Shown here in pieces: positions 32,437 through 48,704 of a stretch of 64,000 nucleotides of DNA. Every line of letters starts with the position of its first letter. Within the stretch, counting starts at the first letter, position 1. The notes beneath the pieces were generated by a model. That model saw only the letters and a list, made by a program, of their open reading frames with translations, searched no databases and was not told the DNA's origin. Source of the DNA: Marthasterias glacialis. Its lineage: Eukaryota; Echinodermata; Asteroidea; Forcipulatida; Asteriidae. The position numbers and the translations under genes are program-made. The stretch lies in contig OU452232.1 in the NCBI GenBank assembly GCA_911728455.2, positions 310,001-374,000 of the forward strand, given 5' to 3'.

Positions 32437-33913
32437 TTGACTGTTTGAGTAGCTTAAGTCTAGGAACAAGACTTTCTGTCTGGCTGTTGTACCATCATCT
32501 GTCTTAAGGTGGAGAGAGTATTAATTGAAAAATGTGAAAGACACTGCAGTGATGATGTTTTTTGAACGCTATAAATCGACCATGTAACTTATAAATGACA
32601 TCACTTTCACAGAGGATCCACGGAGCTTGGGACATACTGCATCTTCAAGCATAGTTTATACATAGCTCAATCAAAGAAACATTTTACATTTGGGGGAAAT
32701 TGCAACATACAAGTTTTTTCAACTTTTTTGACGAATAATGGAGCACATCTAAAACTAATTTTACTGATACTTTCACAATACTTTGATTTATGTTTGAATT
32801 ATGAAATGCACATGGTCACTGTTTTTGTACACAAATTGACATGGACCCAGTTTCCTAAAGCCAGCAAGCAGACGTTTTATGGTTACAAAGCGACCCTTAG
32901 CACGCTACCTTGCCTGCAATTCTTGTAAGCAGATGAGTGATGCAGCAATGCAAATCCATTGTGAATGGCACACACTGTCACTTTTGCATATACATGTTTT
33001 TCTGCTATAGTAAGTACACAAATTTGCTTACTGGTAAATAGCTTCAAAACCAGTTCATCATGTTCATCAGACCCCTTGCCTTGACATCATATAACTGGCA
33101 CTGCTCATGGTCTGCCCGTCAGGAGTCAATTTTGGTGGAAGATACACCTGTATGGTGAGCTTATAAACACATGCACATCACCTAAAAGAGCACTACACAT
33201 AGGGAAACTGACTCCCACAATGGTGCAACTGAATTGGGTCTGTACCTGATAGAATCAAACAAGGCAAAACATAAATCTCAAGATCAACTTTCTTTTTAAA
33301 TAATGTGGAAAACTGGTGTTCAAACTTATTTGGGGTGACACTGCCGATTCTACTTAAATGTACTTTGGAAGGGTTTCTTTATTATTATTTTCATATTCAT
33401 GATTAGGGATTATTATTCAGCAAGGTTAGATGTATTCCAACATATATATGGTTGATGGATTCGCACATAACCTAAAGCCCAGTTGAAACTTCACGTTAAA
33501 ACAAATAAGAAGAATTTTGGTGACGCAACAATTCAATACGCAGTGTTTTCCAGTTGTGATGCAAGAAAGTTCCCTTCGCTTTCGCAATTTGAACCGAGCT
33601 TAAGGCATGTTGTCTGTACCTGTAAATACGACAGCAAAACAAACACGCCCTGTACATTAGCTGACAAAAAAAACTATGCAAAAGATTTTGCCAAATTATA
33701 ACACCATTCAGTTGTTGGAAATTGAATGCATTTTGGGGCCACTTTTTGGCGTTATATCAGTTGTACTCTCAAACAGCCAGTGGCAGTAAATACGTTTCTT
33801 TGTGGATTACAATAGCATACTCCACATTCTAAATAAAAAATTATGTTTACCGAGTTACTAATGATGTATATTCCTGTTATAAAAAAAAGGATAATTTTTA
33901 GTTTGTTAAAACA
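32437..33913 (+). other. RFC1: RFC1 3' flank / probable 3' UTR and intergenic
   Basis: The plus-strand sequence after the RFC1 stop has no clear AATAAA for over 1 kb (a candidate at about 33829). Further AATAAA hexamers occur at about 34789, 34811 and 34853. No other gene was recognised before EXD2, whose stop is at 35304. Confidence 0.35.
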
Positions 33914-34179
33914 ATAGATTGATCCATTAAACCCACTCCCATACATATTGACCAATCACAGCCTTGGGTACGCCACCCAAAGTCTGACAAAAGTCTGACA
34001 TGATAAAAATCCTATTGGAAAACGTAAACATGCATGCGCGTACTTTGAGTGCGCGTTCATGTCGTGCAATGTGGCATTGAAGAGACGCACATTGTGCTGC
34101 CCACATGTACAGTGGTGATTTAGCCAATGCTGTGATTGGTCAATAGGTTTAGGGGGGCGGGGCTTAATGGATCGGTCTA
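33914..34179. mobile_element. TA-ended MITE with 'GATCCATTAA' ends, copy 1
   Basis: It starts TAGATTGATCCATTAAACCC and ends GGGCTTAATGGATCGGTCTA. A sub-terminal pair, TATTGACCAATCACAGC / GTGATTGGTCAATA, is also inverted. The second, shorter copy is at 43534-43675. Confidence 0.8.
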
Positions 34180-34394
34180 TTGCCAACAAACAAAACAAGT
34201 TAAAGTGACACACACAAAGAAGACATTGCTTACCAGCTAAATAGTTTTCCTGTATACAACTCCACCTTATTTATGATGGAGTGTATCCCTCCACTACCTG
34301 TGTACGCTGGTATCACTGACTGCCACAAAGTACCACACCTTCCAGGCTAGTATTGGGTGCATCGGTTCCTTCAGGAAACCCCATTGCTCGTGTA

Positions 34395-34665
34395 CTGTGG
34401 ACTTAGTCTCCACAGTCTCCTGTGGAATTTTGTTGCATTGGCCAGTTGGGTAGGAGACTATCCTGTTGGTAAGTGATGACGTTTTGGAGACGGAAGTACA
34501 GTGTAACTAATGTTCATGTATGTATACCATTTGTTTACATTGCACTTCCGGCTCCAAAACGTCATCACTTACCAACAGAATACTGATAATGTAGACTTAA
34601 TCTCCACAGTCTCCTGTGGAATTTTGTGGCACGGGCCAGTTGGGCAGGAGAGTATACCGATATAT
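34395..34665. repeat. Direct repeat pair flanking a palindrome
   Basis: ACTTAGTCTCCACAGTCTCCTGTGG...GGCCAGTTGGG at about 34398-34464 recurs at about 34593-34660. Between them, CTGTTGGTAAGTGATGACGTTTTGGAG and its complement form inverted arms (about 34462-34495 and 34545-34578) around a 50-bp loop. Confidence 0.75.
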
Positions 34666-35303
34666 GCAGTCAGTATTGAACAAAACAAAATATCATTTTA
34701 CCTGCAGATCATCTTTATTTCCATACTGATTTACCAATCTAAATCTTATCTTTTATATTTTTGTAGAGGTCCGAGATTCTTACATTGAAATAAATGTACA
34801 TTGCAGGGAATAAACATTGCACTTTGGTCTTTTCCTGGTTATTTTTTCTTTGAATAAACAGCTATGGAAATATTTTGATAAGTTTTTTAAACACAGTCCT
34901 GGTACTTAAAAAAAGGAATATGTAAGTTAAAAATTAGGAAGTTTCATCATGGAAGACCATCATAACAACTTAAAAAACAAATGTTACAGCCACCATTTTG
35001 GTTGGCCGCAGATCATGCCGCAAAAGCCACTTGGCTGACATGTAAAAAAATATAAACGCTTCACATAAGACTCCTCATCCAGAACTGATGTTTGAAGACA
35101 GGTTTAAGACTATAAGTCTGTATTAGAAAACATGCAAAATACTTTACAATAAAAATATACATTTAAATGCAGACAATGTGTCAGACAATGGCTATGATTA
35201 ATCCACATGATATTTGCCTGTCCCTATTTTTGAACATAGTAGATTCAACTCTATTGTTTTCTTTCATTGGTTAACTATACACGGTCGTATGGACCCCTGA
35301 TCA

Positions 35304-38300
35304 TTATTCATCAGAATCTACAGTAGTGTGTCTATGGTGTACAGACCATAAAGCTGGCATAAACTGCGGCTTCATCGTCTTCAGGAACTGCTGTCTCCAT
35401 CTTTTCTCAAACTTCTCGATTCCATTTTGCTCTTTCATCAGCAAGGTAACAACCTTGTCCCCGTGTGAACCTTGAAATTCCTCATTCTCACATTTAACAT
35501 TAATGGTCAGTGTTTCATCAATTATATTATCACTCACTTCTTCAACATTCCAAAATTCAGACAATATTTTCTCCAACTCGTTGACCCGTTGCTCAGGGAG
35601 TTTTCCAAACTTCATGTTTCGCTTGAGTGCCTTAGCAGCGGAGCGTGCTTTTAGTCTCCTTGGATCCTCACGATAGCGGCTGTTGGTTGAATTTGTGATC
35701 GGTGCATCGTATTCCACAGTGAGTTGATGACGTATGATGCGATCATAGCTTGAGCTTAGCTGATGACAAGACAGGCAGAGTAAAACGACGTCATGTGAGG
35801 TGTGTTTCTTGTTCACCTCAGGAAAGTGTCTGAAATAACAACAGTTTATGAGTAAATTAATTGTTAGTTATATTTCTTTGTTAAACCATTCAACAGATTC
35901 TGATTTAAACAATTCATATTTAGTGAATTTGACAAGATACCTCTGACATTTTTATTATTTTTGAGTTTTACCTGGCACCAATGTGTGTTGAGCACTGTAC
36001 ACTTGGTGCTTCCCGAGTCGTGGAAAAAAAAAACACAGGCATATTACTCTAGTAAGATTCAAACCCACGACCTTTGCCATTCTAGAGCAGATGTCTTACC
36101 ACTAGACCTCCAAGTATGCGCAAAAAGGCTACAAAATAATATTCTTTATCCCCAATGCCAATCTGCTATCAGTTATTTTTGTTTAACCCAACTACCTGTA
36201 CTCCAAATTTCTCTAGAATCAATATCCTTTTTGGTATTTCGGACTGAGTAATGTCAAACCAATCATACTTCGTACATGTATGAGGGCAGATACCAACAGA
36301 TACCCCCCGAGTTCCCGCCTCAATGCCCGAAATTGGGTTTAACTGCTTTTCAGCAGTACAAAATTACACTGAAATATTTTTGTTCGCCCCCCTAAAGTTA
36401 AGCTTGCCTCCCCAGATTGGCAATCTGGTGCTGCCGCTGGATACCAATCTTAGTACCTTGGTAATCTGAAGTTGTGAGTTCCAATCCAACTCCGGTAATG
36501 CCTAGGTGGATTTTGGGCGGGGGGGGGGGGGGGGGAGCCCAGAGTACACAGTGCTTTACGCACCGATGTAAAAGTAAAACTAAAATAATATACATCAAAT
36601 ACTGTACCTTCGATATTCATGAGGGACAATATTCTTCCTGATGTAAGAGTCTGCAGTACCACATACAACACAAATATTAGCCTTATCCTGTAAATAATAA
36701 GCTCGATCTAATCCAGGCATTCCTGATGGCTCAAACTTTAATCTCACTGTAAATGGGTCTGGACATTCCAACTCTCCAATATCCTTCTTAATGTACCATT
36801 CGGCTTTCTGTCTATGACATGTGCAGAGTAGTTGACCATTAGGTGCAATTAATCGGCAGTTATGATACATCTGAGTTTGGCGAGGCTTATAAGCATTACT
36901 GGTTTTGTTTGTAGACTTGATCTGCTCAGTCAATACAACGTTAGTATTGGTTTTCCTTTCTGTTGCTTTAGTTTTGTATTTTACATCTAGAAGTCCCTGG
37001 CACATTGAGCCAACTTGACTCCAGAGATCATCATCTGCTCTGTCCGGGAGATTGCCAAACTTTCCTTGTAAGATTGAAAGGAAGATGTCTATAGCTACCA
37101 AGACGTCTTGTGCTCCATATCTGATCTGATGAGAAGACAACACTCCAGCCTCCCAGTCACCGCAGCGAACATTCTCCGACTTATCCAATCTCTTGTCCAG
37201 AAAAATGTCTGCAAGGTTCTTCAGGCTTCCAGTAAACTTTGACCTCAGGTCACGGGGCATGTGACGAGAGGCAAGATGTCGGAGGTCAAGACAGCCTTTT
37301 GTTGGGAGGTGATGGTCAGTCAGGAGGTGTTTTGCATCATCAAGAACAGCCACGCCCACTTTCAAAATACTGTAATATAAATGTATCAAAATTCAAACTG
37401 AAGAGCTTTCTCTCTTTTGGAGGGAGTAATTTTCATTTTAAAAAACGTGTTTTTTAATCCATGGAATTGATAGAATGGTATTTAAGAATACTTGAAATGT
37501 TTGAATTCACAATATTAACAGAAACTCAACTGTGGGGCAAAAACTCCTACAAGAAATTCACTTATTAAATAACAAACTGACAAAAACATTGGGTTTGCAC
37601 AACTTTTGGTCTGAAATTTCAAGCCAAGCTTTTGGTTTTGGTAATTATTCTGTATCCTTCTCATCTTTATAAAAATAATGTGCAGATTTATCCAATTTGA
37701 CTAGCCACCGTAGCTTATTACTGCGCGGTCGCATATCACGATAGCCACTGTCTGACTGTAGCTAAAGCAAGGTGGTCTTGTATCATAACACAATCTACCT
37801 AGTTTATTGAGTGGATGCTCTATCATGATACCACGCTATATCACAGGAGGTTTATAAACGAGGAAATCGTGCTTAGCGGCAAGCTTATAAACTAACAGTA
37901 GCTAGGGGAATCATCTGGCAGATTTAAATGTTTTGATTTTGTGATCAAGTATACATAGCACATCTTTGAGGAACACACCTTCTATTTGCGAGTAGATCTC
38001 TTAAACTCTGTGGCAGACTCTTGTTGTCTAATTTACAGAGACGTATCAGGACTGAGTAGCCACTGACTGTACCTAACTGTAACAGAGCAATGGGGCGACG
38101 TTTACCTGATCTCTCACTGCACCATTCACAATCTAAACCAATCACCTACACAGACAAAGAAAATAAACGTACAGTTATTACTGTAACAAACCACAAGGGA
38201 AACTGACTTTAAAACTAACTAACTTTAAAACCCATCTTGGGGTGAACAAAGAAAAATTCACTAGAGCGGGATTTGAACCTGCGACCACCGGCATATGAAT

Positions 38301-39219
38301 CGATGCTCTACCAACTGAGTTATCAAACTGTAATGTTGGCGGTCTCAAAATTTTGTAAATATCTTTGTTCGTGGGGTGCCAGTCAGAGCTATTTAACCGA
38401 TTACTGCTGTGTAGCCAGGGATCACACCCCATGAAACGATACAACCATAGAGCTAGCTCTATGGATATAACCTGGGATCTATCATAAGGGTGATCCAACC
38501 TTTTATTTTAAAATATCAAGCAATAAACCACAAGGCAAACTGACTGGGTAAATATCTTACTATTTATCTTTTTTCTTGCAGATTTTCATCATGGTTATTC
38601 AGGGAAACTTGCTTTGGATTACAGTCCCCCACCCCCACCCAACTTGGGACCAAACTAGTACCGGTTTACAAAATTGATTTTTTATTGCACAAACAACTGG
38701 TTCTCACAATGACATTTTGAATTTGCTGCCATCGTGATGGTCACAGCAAGAACATAAGTCAGGCCTCGATCTTAAGAAAAATGGGGGCAGGCCTTTGCAG
38801 GCCAAATCAGAGAAATTGTACAAAGGCTTGCTAGCCAAGTTGGTAGTGACAGTGCAATATCTTTGAAGGGCATGCTGGCCAACTCGACAGGGCATGAGGC
38901 CAATGGCCTCGGTGGCCTCGGTTAAGATCAAGGTCTGATAAGTACGCAGACACCTCTACTCTTTCATGAATCCTGTTTCGATGAAACAAATTCAGCGTTC
39001 ATGGACTCATTGGCCTACCTTAAAACTTGATGTGTCTTCAATGATTCTTGTCATGGCTGTTTCTAAGGCATCGGTGGTTTCCACGACAACTGCATCTTTG
39101 GCATAATCCATTCTTGATCTTCTTTGTGGCTTGGCCCAATGATAGATAATAAAGCTGACTAAGGCTGCTCCAATGAGAGAAGCTGCAGCTAGAGGGAGGT
39201 GTAAATGTCTGCCTGACAT
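35304..39219 (-). CDS. EXD2: Exonuclease 3'-5' domain-containing protein 2 (551 aa)
   Basis: Minus strand, exons 39019-39219, 37979-38145, 36608-37369 and 35304-35829; all junctions are GT-AG and in phase. The N-terminus has a hydrophobic segment (about 8-28, ASLIGAALVSFIIYHW), matching the mitochondrial outer-membrane/ER anchor of vertebrate EXD2. The DEDDy exonuclease domain shows D72-C-E74 in IGLDCEW, VGVAVLDDAKHL with D133/D134, and the Y207-x3-D211 motif in IRYGAQDV, preceded by VRCGDWEAG as in WRN-like exonucleases. A C-terminal region has CVVCG, then VPHEYRRHFP and SHDVVLLCLSCHQ, a CxxC...H...CxxCH pattern like an HNH/treble-clef zinc site. Known roles of the family are DNA end resection and mitochondrial RNA processing. 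It is slightly shorter than human EXD2 (about 620 aa). Convergent with RFC1. Confidence 0.95.
35985..36130 (-). mobile_element. tRNA-derived SINE, third family, copy 1 (EXD2 intron 3)
   Basis: On the minus strand: GGTCTAGTGGTAAGACATCTG, CTCTAGAATGGCAAAGGTCG, TGGGTTTGAATC. It is then linked to AGTGCTCAACACACATTGGTGCC. The copy at 54236-54480 has the same order. Confidence 0.65.
36285..36535. repeat. Dispersed G/C-run repeat, copy 2, plus a separate G17 tract
   Basis: 36285-36445 repeats AACTGCTTTTCAGCAGTACA, TTGTTCGCCCCCCTAAAGTT and GATTGGCAATCTGGTGC from 9110-9255, but the homopolymer tracts are shorter. Just right of it, at about 36517-36534, is a near-uninterrupted run of about 17 G. Confidence 0.65.
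38258..38345 (-). mobile_element. tRNA-like sequence, probably a SINE remnant (EXD2 intron 1)
   Basis: The minus strand reads GATAACTCAGTTGGTAGAGC (A box), then GGTCGCAGGTTCAAATCCCG (B box and T arm). The 5' and 3' ends do not pair as an acceptor stem, so this is tRNA-derived rather than a working tRNA. Confidence 0.6.
38756..38945 (+). repeat. Dispersed element with inverted ends, copy 3 (EXD2 intron 1)
   Basis: It has AGGCCTCGATCTTAAGAAAA, GGCATGCTGGCCAACTCGAC, and GGTTAAGATCAAGGTCTGAT at the right end. It is the same family as 630-935. Confidence 0.75.
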
Positions 39220-39619
39220 ATCAGAATGGACTTCTTTGGGTCAAAGGCTGCCTGACAAAAACAAAACAAACGAACAATAATTGAAAAGAACGCAGTACTC
39301 CTTGTTTTGAAATTTGGACTTGGACGGCCGTACTACTCATCGCCCCAGCCAAGGAAAGCATGTGGGTAAAAAAATATGCTGGGATGAAGGCGATTTGCTA
39401 TATGATGGTGATACCCTGTTCCAAAAAAAAATCCCAAATTACACGAAGACTCAATAAAATAGCTGGAAACCTATGCCCGACATGCAGCCGTTACATTCAA
39501 TTCCAATATGTATGAGGTCACGTGACACTTTGCATTTGGGATCTGGATATTCATCAACGACTGTTTCCTTATGTGTAAAAAGTCGTATTAACTACAAGGA
39601 TTGCGTGTTCACTGATGCC

Positions 39620-39775
39620 CCTAGTTGCATATTGTTTTGCACAGTCAACGCACGATACCAGCTGTGTAGTGTAAACGAACCCCACAATGGCTACAGAGGG
39701 AGCTCTAGCATGTGTATCAACCAGCAAACACTACACAGCTGGTATCCTGCATTGGCTGCGCAAAACAATGTACAC
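39620..39775. repeat. Fold-back palindrome 1 of the 39.5-41 kb cluster
   Basis: TTGTTTTGCACAGTCAACGC...CCAGCTGTGTAGTGT pairs with ACACTACACAGCTGGTATCC...GCGCAAAACAA around a loop of about 50 bp. Confidence 0.75.
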
Positions 39776-39784
39776 GTAACTCCA

Positions 39785-40140
39785 CTCAGGGACACATTTC
39801 AACATCGTCGTTGCCATGATGGTTGCTGTTTCGCATGTGCGCGGTACACTGAAAGAGGGCCCTATGACTCATCCCACTCCTGCACTAGTTTTTTTCGTGT
39901 CGCTATGGCCTATGTGTGTGTGTAGTCGTTCATCGTGCTGTCGTCACCGAATGCAAACAGACTGATCACTCGCTCGTCTCTCTCCGGGTAAGAAGACTGC
40001 TGGAACAAAGACCAGAGCAGGTGTACCACAAGTCATGGCCGCTGTACAGCTTGCATGCACAACAGCAACCATCATGGCTCCAACGATGTTGAAATGTGTC
40101 TATACCAGCACTGACCAGCTCTGACATTTGTCATAAAATT
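39785..40140. repeat. Fold-back palindrome 2, related to 60690-61090
   Basis: Arms ACACATTTCAACATCGTCG...CCATGATGGTTGCTGTT (39791-39835) and AACAGCAACCATCATGG...CGATGTTGAAATGTGT (about 40060-40100), followed by TCATAAAATTCCACAAAA. The copy at 60690-61090 has the same arms and the same AAATTCCA edge. Confidence 0.8.
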
Positions 40141-40164
40141 CCACAAAAATAAGTCATTATGTTG

Positions 40165-40920
40165 GGCACGATCGGTCCATGTGGGTGATCGACCGATCAC
40201 ACAGCGCTATTGGAAGATCTATTGTTCCCGCACCTATCAATCGATCGCGCAATGAATATATTTGCGCAATCGACCGATCGCGCAGCAATGTTTTTGCGCG
40301 ATCAACCGATCATGCAGGTATGTTTTTGCGCGATTGGTTGATCGTGCAGGGATGGTTTTGATGGTTTTGCGCGATCAGTCGATCGGTGCGTGCGTGCGGA
40401 AACGGTTATGGCCGTTGGCTGCAACGACAAAGAACAATAAAAGTTTTTGGCAATCCGGCCTTAGCCACTGCCAAAGCCATTCATTCGGACACGGTATAAA
40501 CTAGTGTTTTGTGCTCTTTTTTCTACCCTGAAAACAATCGACCGATCGCGCAAACCATTCTGCACGGTCGGTCGAACACGCGAAACTATTCCTGCGCAAT
40601 CAGTCGATCGCGCGAAATCATTCCTTGCACGATCTGTCGATCGCGCGAAACCATTCCTGCGCGATCGGTCGATCACGCAAACATATATTCATTGCGCGAG
40701 AGGTCAAAAGATGCACGCACAGATCGACCGATCGCGCCCAATAATTATACCTCTAATGTACTTGAGACTCTCGCGCAAGGATGATGAAGAGACCAGCGAT
40801 GAAAAAATTTGAGGAAAAAAAATGTAATTTGTAAGTTTCGATTCGAAATTTATCCCTGATTTTGGACAATTGCTTTCGTAGGGCCAAGAAGCGGAGGTAG
40901 TCCAGCGTATTGGCACTATT
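40165..40920. repeat. Fold-back element 3 built from 32-bp 'CGATCGGTCGATCGCGC' subrepeats
   Basis: The left arm (about 40178-40390) has units such as TTTTTGCGCGATCAACCGATC. The right arm (about 40535-40740) has the reverse-complement type, GCGAAACCATTCCTGCGCGATC, repeated four times with a period of about 32-33 bp. The spacer is about 145 bp. The right flank GGGCCAAGAAGCGGAGG...TCCAGCGTATTGGCAC (40879-40917) is the same as 61256-61285 and 61604-61625. Short ORFs are spurious. Confidence 0.8.
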
Positions 40921-41016
40921 TAATTATGGGGCCAACGGACAACACAATACTCACTGGGCTGGCCTGGGGTGCTAGGTAGTACGACCAAGTCCAAGACAAC
41001 ATTTCAAAATCAAAAA

Positions 41017-41155
41017 CAGGAGTAACGTTACAGTCAGTGCCCCAGCAGTTTCAGTTACTGGGTCTACATGTCTACTAGTTGCGATAATAGTAACCCCTCC
41101 ATCCTCCCGACCGTCGGGAGGATGGAGAGTTACGATTATCGCAACTACATGTCTA
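41017..41155. repeat. Decayed half-palindrome plus a complete palindrome
   Basis: 41017-41065 (CAGTGCCCCAG...CAGTTACTGGGTCTA) is half of the 120-bp palindrome family. 41068-41155 is a separate palindrome: CTAGTTGCGATAATAGTAAC...CCATCCTCCCGAC / GTCGGGAGGATGG...GATTATCGCAACTA. A relative of the latter lies at 54303-54362. Confidence 0.75.
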
Positions 41156-43533
41156 CAGGTCTACTAACTAAGGCTGGCTGTAGTATAATTAATATTAGTT
41201 TTACTTTCCCTTCAGGCTTTATTTACAAAACACTCTGCCTCTGCCGGCGGCCTGCCACTGCAAAGTGCACTGTATCGTGTACACTGTACGTACAGACGTA
41301 CTGAACTGAACTGAACTGAAACTTACTTGACGTCATTGCTAGAAACATCAGCAAATTGTATCCTACAGAATAAACACTATTATTATCAGCAAATAAGAAC
41401 ACTACCTTTCACAGTTTCAGGAAATGGCTGGGAAATACAGCGTATCATAAAATATCACAATGTTGTTGATATTTTGTCAGTTGAAATCGACTTAAATATT
41501 GATACACCTTACCAAACTCACTTTAAGAATATTTAAAGGGTTACACATTGGAAGAGTATGTGCCTGTGAACAAAAGTATAAGAATTTTATGCAACTCTAT
41601 GAGAAAATAACACAAGTTTACAATTGTATGCATTCTTTTGGGATTGGGTGCCAAACATAGCAGCAAACAGTACAAAGAGGGAGCCCTAACCAAAACATGG
41701 TCTAGAAATTAAAGTTGATTCAGTCTGCGTGGTATTTTAAACCGCCACAGAATCTCAAAAACACTTTCAGTACGAGTTAATCATATGTTTTAAAATTTGA
41801 TATATTCATATTATGTTCAAACCTGTTTTGGACGAAACGCTAATTTCATTTTTTTTTAAGAACTGCTGTGAAAATAAAAATATGAATATACCAAGGGCCT
41901 ACTTGTATACTGTGTGTATGTGAAATTTTAGTAGGCCTATATCCGTTTAGTTCTTAATACGCAACAAGCATTGCTCCATAGGATGATAAACAGCAAATAA
42001 AAAGGGGGCATGATCAGTGCATAAATTATTATGTACACCTGCGTTTATATAATGTGGAAACAGAGTGAGGTTGTCCAGTTTTCTGTTGAGAATGGAGATT
42101 TGGGAGGGACACTTTTTGCACTTTATGCTTTTTGGGGAGCTCGGTCGAATGCACAATAAACAGACTACTTTGCGTTTGGGGATGAGCATGACGTACATGA
42201 GAGGATATCATGTATACGAGGTTGACATACGGGTTCCCTGCAAAACTATACCTCATACGTAGTTACGGTGAGTCTGGGTACAAGGCTTTCAGTGAGTGAG
42301 CGTTTTTGTACGACATTTTGATGCAAAACGAGTTAGTTTCTCCAAACAAATTGTAAGTCGAGAGGATTTTCTTCGATCATTCACGAGATTATACCACTAC
42401 AAATGGTTACGAATATATTTTATTAACACGTTTTAATTTTAACATATTTGTATTACTTTCCGGTGATCTTGTTTTTCTTCCTTGAAAAATTGCATTGTCA
42501 TAAAAACATAAAGCCATTCTAATTGTGCACTGAAAAGTTGATATAGGTTGTCAAAGTTGTCTATTTCCGACAGAAGGTTGCTCCGGATTCATGGCATGGG
42601 ATTCCAGTTTAGTGTTTTGTCTGTGTTCAGTGAAAAGAATCCAGAGTGTGAATTCATCCACCTTTTTGTTTTACCCATTATGAAAAAATAAATCTTAAAT
42701 TATTCGGGTGAACAGAATAGAATATATCTGAATGATCAGACATTTGTTTTCTTTTTTTAATTTTTGGGGTCAGTCACAAAGAATATTAATGATGTGACAA
42801 AAACAATGTCTGTGACTGTCTGTGACAATGTCAATGACTGACAAGTGACATGACTGAATAGTTGGCAGTCTGATTCAGCATATACAGTGTCACTACTGAC
42901 TGTTCGTGTTTTGTTAGTGTCACTACCTGACTACTGACTGGTAAATGTGTCTAGGTTGTTTTTTGTGTTAGTAATGTAGTAAACTGTCATTTTTAGTATG
43001 AGTGTGGAATGGTGGATTTCAGAGTCTAGTTTTGTTATTTCTGTAAACCAAAATTTTCCAAAACAAAATTCCCCATCCGACCACCACTCCACCAAGTTTT
43101 CATTCATTATGACAGTTTAATTATAATTTGTTGGGGTGTATCTCTAACTCAACAATTGCTTCATTTAAAACTTTGCCATTCCAATTATCCCACATAATAT
43201 TAAAATGAGTAGTTGTACATGTATTCTTCTACATCTACATCTACAAGACCTGTTCAGCATCTAGATGTATTGTAAATCATTACCTTGTATTTTGTAAACA
43301 TGCGTTGCATTAATCAACACATCATAATTGATGCCCGGGGCCCCGGGTACCCTTTGCCTTTCAGTTGAAACTTGTTCTTTTGCCTGATTCTAACACTTGT
43401 ACAAACTGAAACAGAATGAAACAGAAATGATCTCAATTCATTAAGAAATCTACCTAACCTATACCACTTAAACTCTTCTAGGGGAAAACCCCTTTAAAAA
43501 TTATCTGAAGACTGCTAAGTTCCACATTTTACA
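41156..43533. other. Intergenic stretch between EXD2 and PSMD14
   Basis: No gene was recognised. About 42770-42960 is low-complexity sequence made of repeated GTGACTG/TGACTGAC words. PSMD14 may have an untranslated first exon here, because an acceptor (TTTATACTCAG) lies 9 bp before its ATG. Confidence 0.4.
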
Positions 43534-43675
43534 ATAGACTGATCCATTAATATGCCCCCCCCCCCATTGTGCACACGCGCCATATATGCACGAATGTTTT
43601 TGTCAGGCTTTTGGTTGTGCAATCACGTCTGCGATTGGTCAACACAGCAAGGGCGGGGCTTAATGGATCGGTCTA
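43534..43675. mobile_element. TA-ended MITE with 'GATCCATTAA' ends, copy 2
   Basis: TAGACTGATCCATTAA at the left, TTAATGGATCGGTCTA at the right. It is about 140 bp and lies about 125 bp before the PSMD14 start codon. Confidence 0.8.
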
Positions 43676-43800
43676 TTCCAGGTTGCCATACCATGACTGA
43701 TATAAATGTTGATTGAACAACAGTCAGTCGCTATATTTTGAGGTTGTCATTATTACATTGACTTGACCCTATTGTTTTGTTTTATACTCAGCTTTCTAAA

Positions 43801-48124
<4,324 letters not shown>

Positions 48125-48156
48125 CTCGTCTTGGATGTTGCACTCTTAATGTTGTA

Positions 48157-48162
48157 AATAAA
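48157..48162 (+). terminator. PSMD14: Polyadenylation signal AATAAA for PSMD14
   Basis: A canonical hexamer 32 bp after the stop codon (GTTGTAAATAAACATTTC), which implies a very short 3' UTR. Confidence 0.7.
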
Positions 48163-48704
48163 CATTTCATTCGCGCATCAGTAGGAATAATGTGCTTGAG
48201 GAAGAAACATGAAAGCTGCACACACAGGGAACCAGGGACTGGTTTATATGGTTATTTATGTTAAACATGGTATGAGGACAGGAATTCTGTCTGCAAAGCT
48301 GGTGTAGTTCTGTATGATATGACATATATTCCATGATTCCTTAACTCTTACAGACAAGGCAGTTTTGCTAATGTGCGGTCTCAATCCTCCCATATCCTCT
48401 TCTCCTATACTTACACAAGATTGGTGTGCCTGACCCTGTAATAAACAATTTTTATTTGGGCCTACCAGCCCCAGTCCTTCTGAATCCTTCACTTTGCGAC
48501 TGGATTTAGAAGATTTGAGACACTACAATTTATTAAAAGCTCAAGTCTTTGTAGCTTTCTACTTTCTTGTTGAAACAGTTAGGCCTATTCAAGCAGTCCT
48601 TGATATTCACTTGTGATCAGGTGATAATCCAAGAGGACATATGGTTACATTGGAATAACATCAAACTCACCAATGGGATAATAGTCAAACTCCAACGGCG
48701 TGTT

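Noticed and set aside
35472..35654. Plus-strand ORF in the last EXD2 exon
   Set aside because: It is antisense to conserved EXD2 coding sequence.
38258..38345. tRNA gene on the minus strand
   Set aside because: A and B boxes are present but the acceptor ends do not pair. It sits in an intron amid repeats and fits a tRNA-derived SINE better.
39473..39925. 150-codon plus-strand ORF
   Set aside because: It spans the fold-back cluster. The inverted arms generate open frames, and no motif or splice context supports it.
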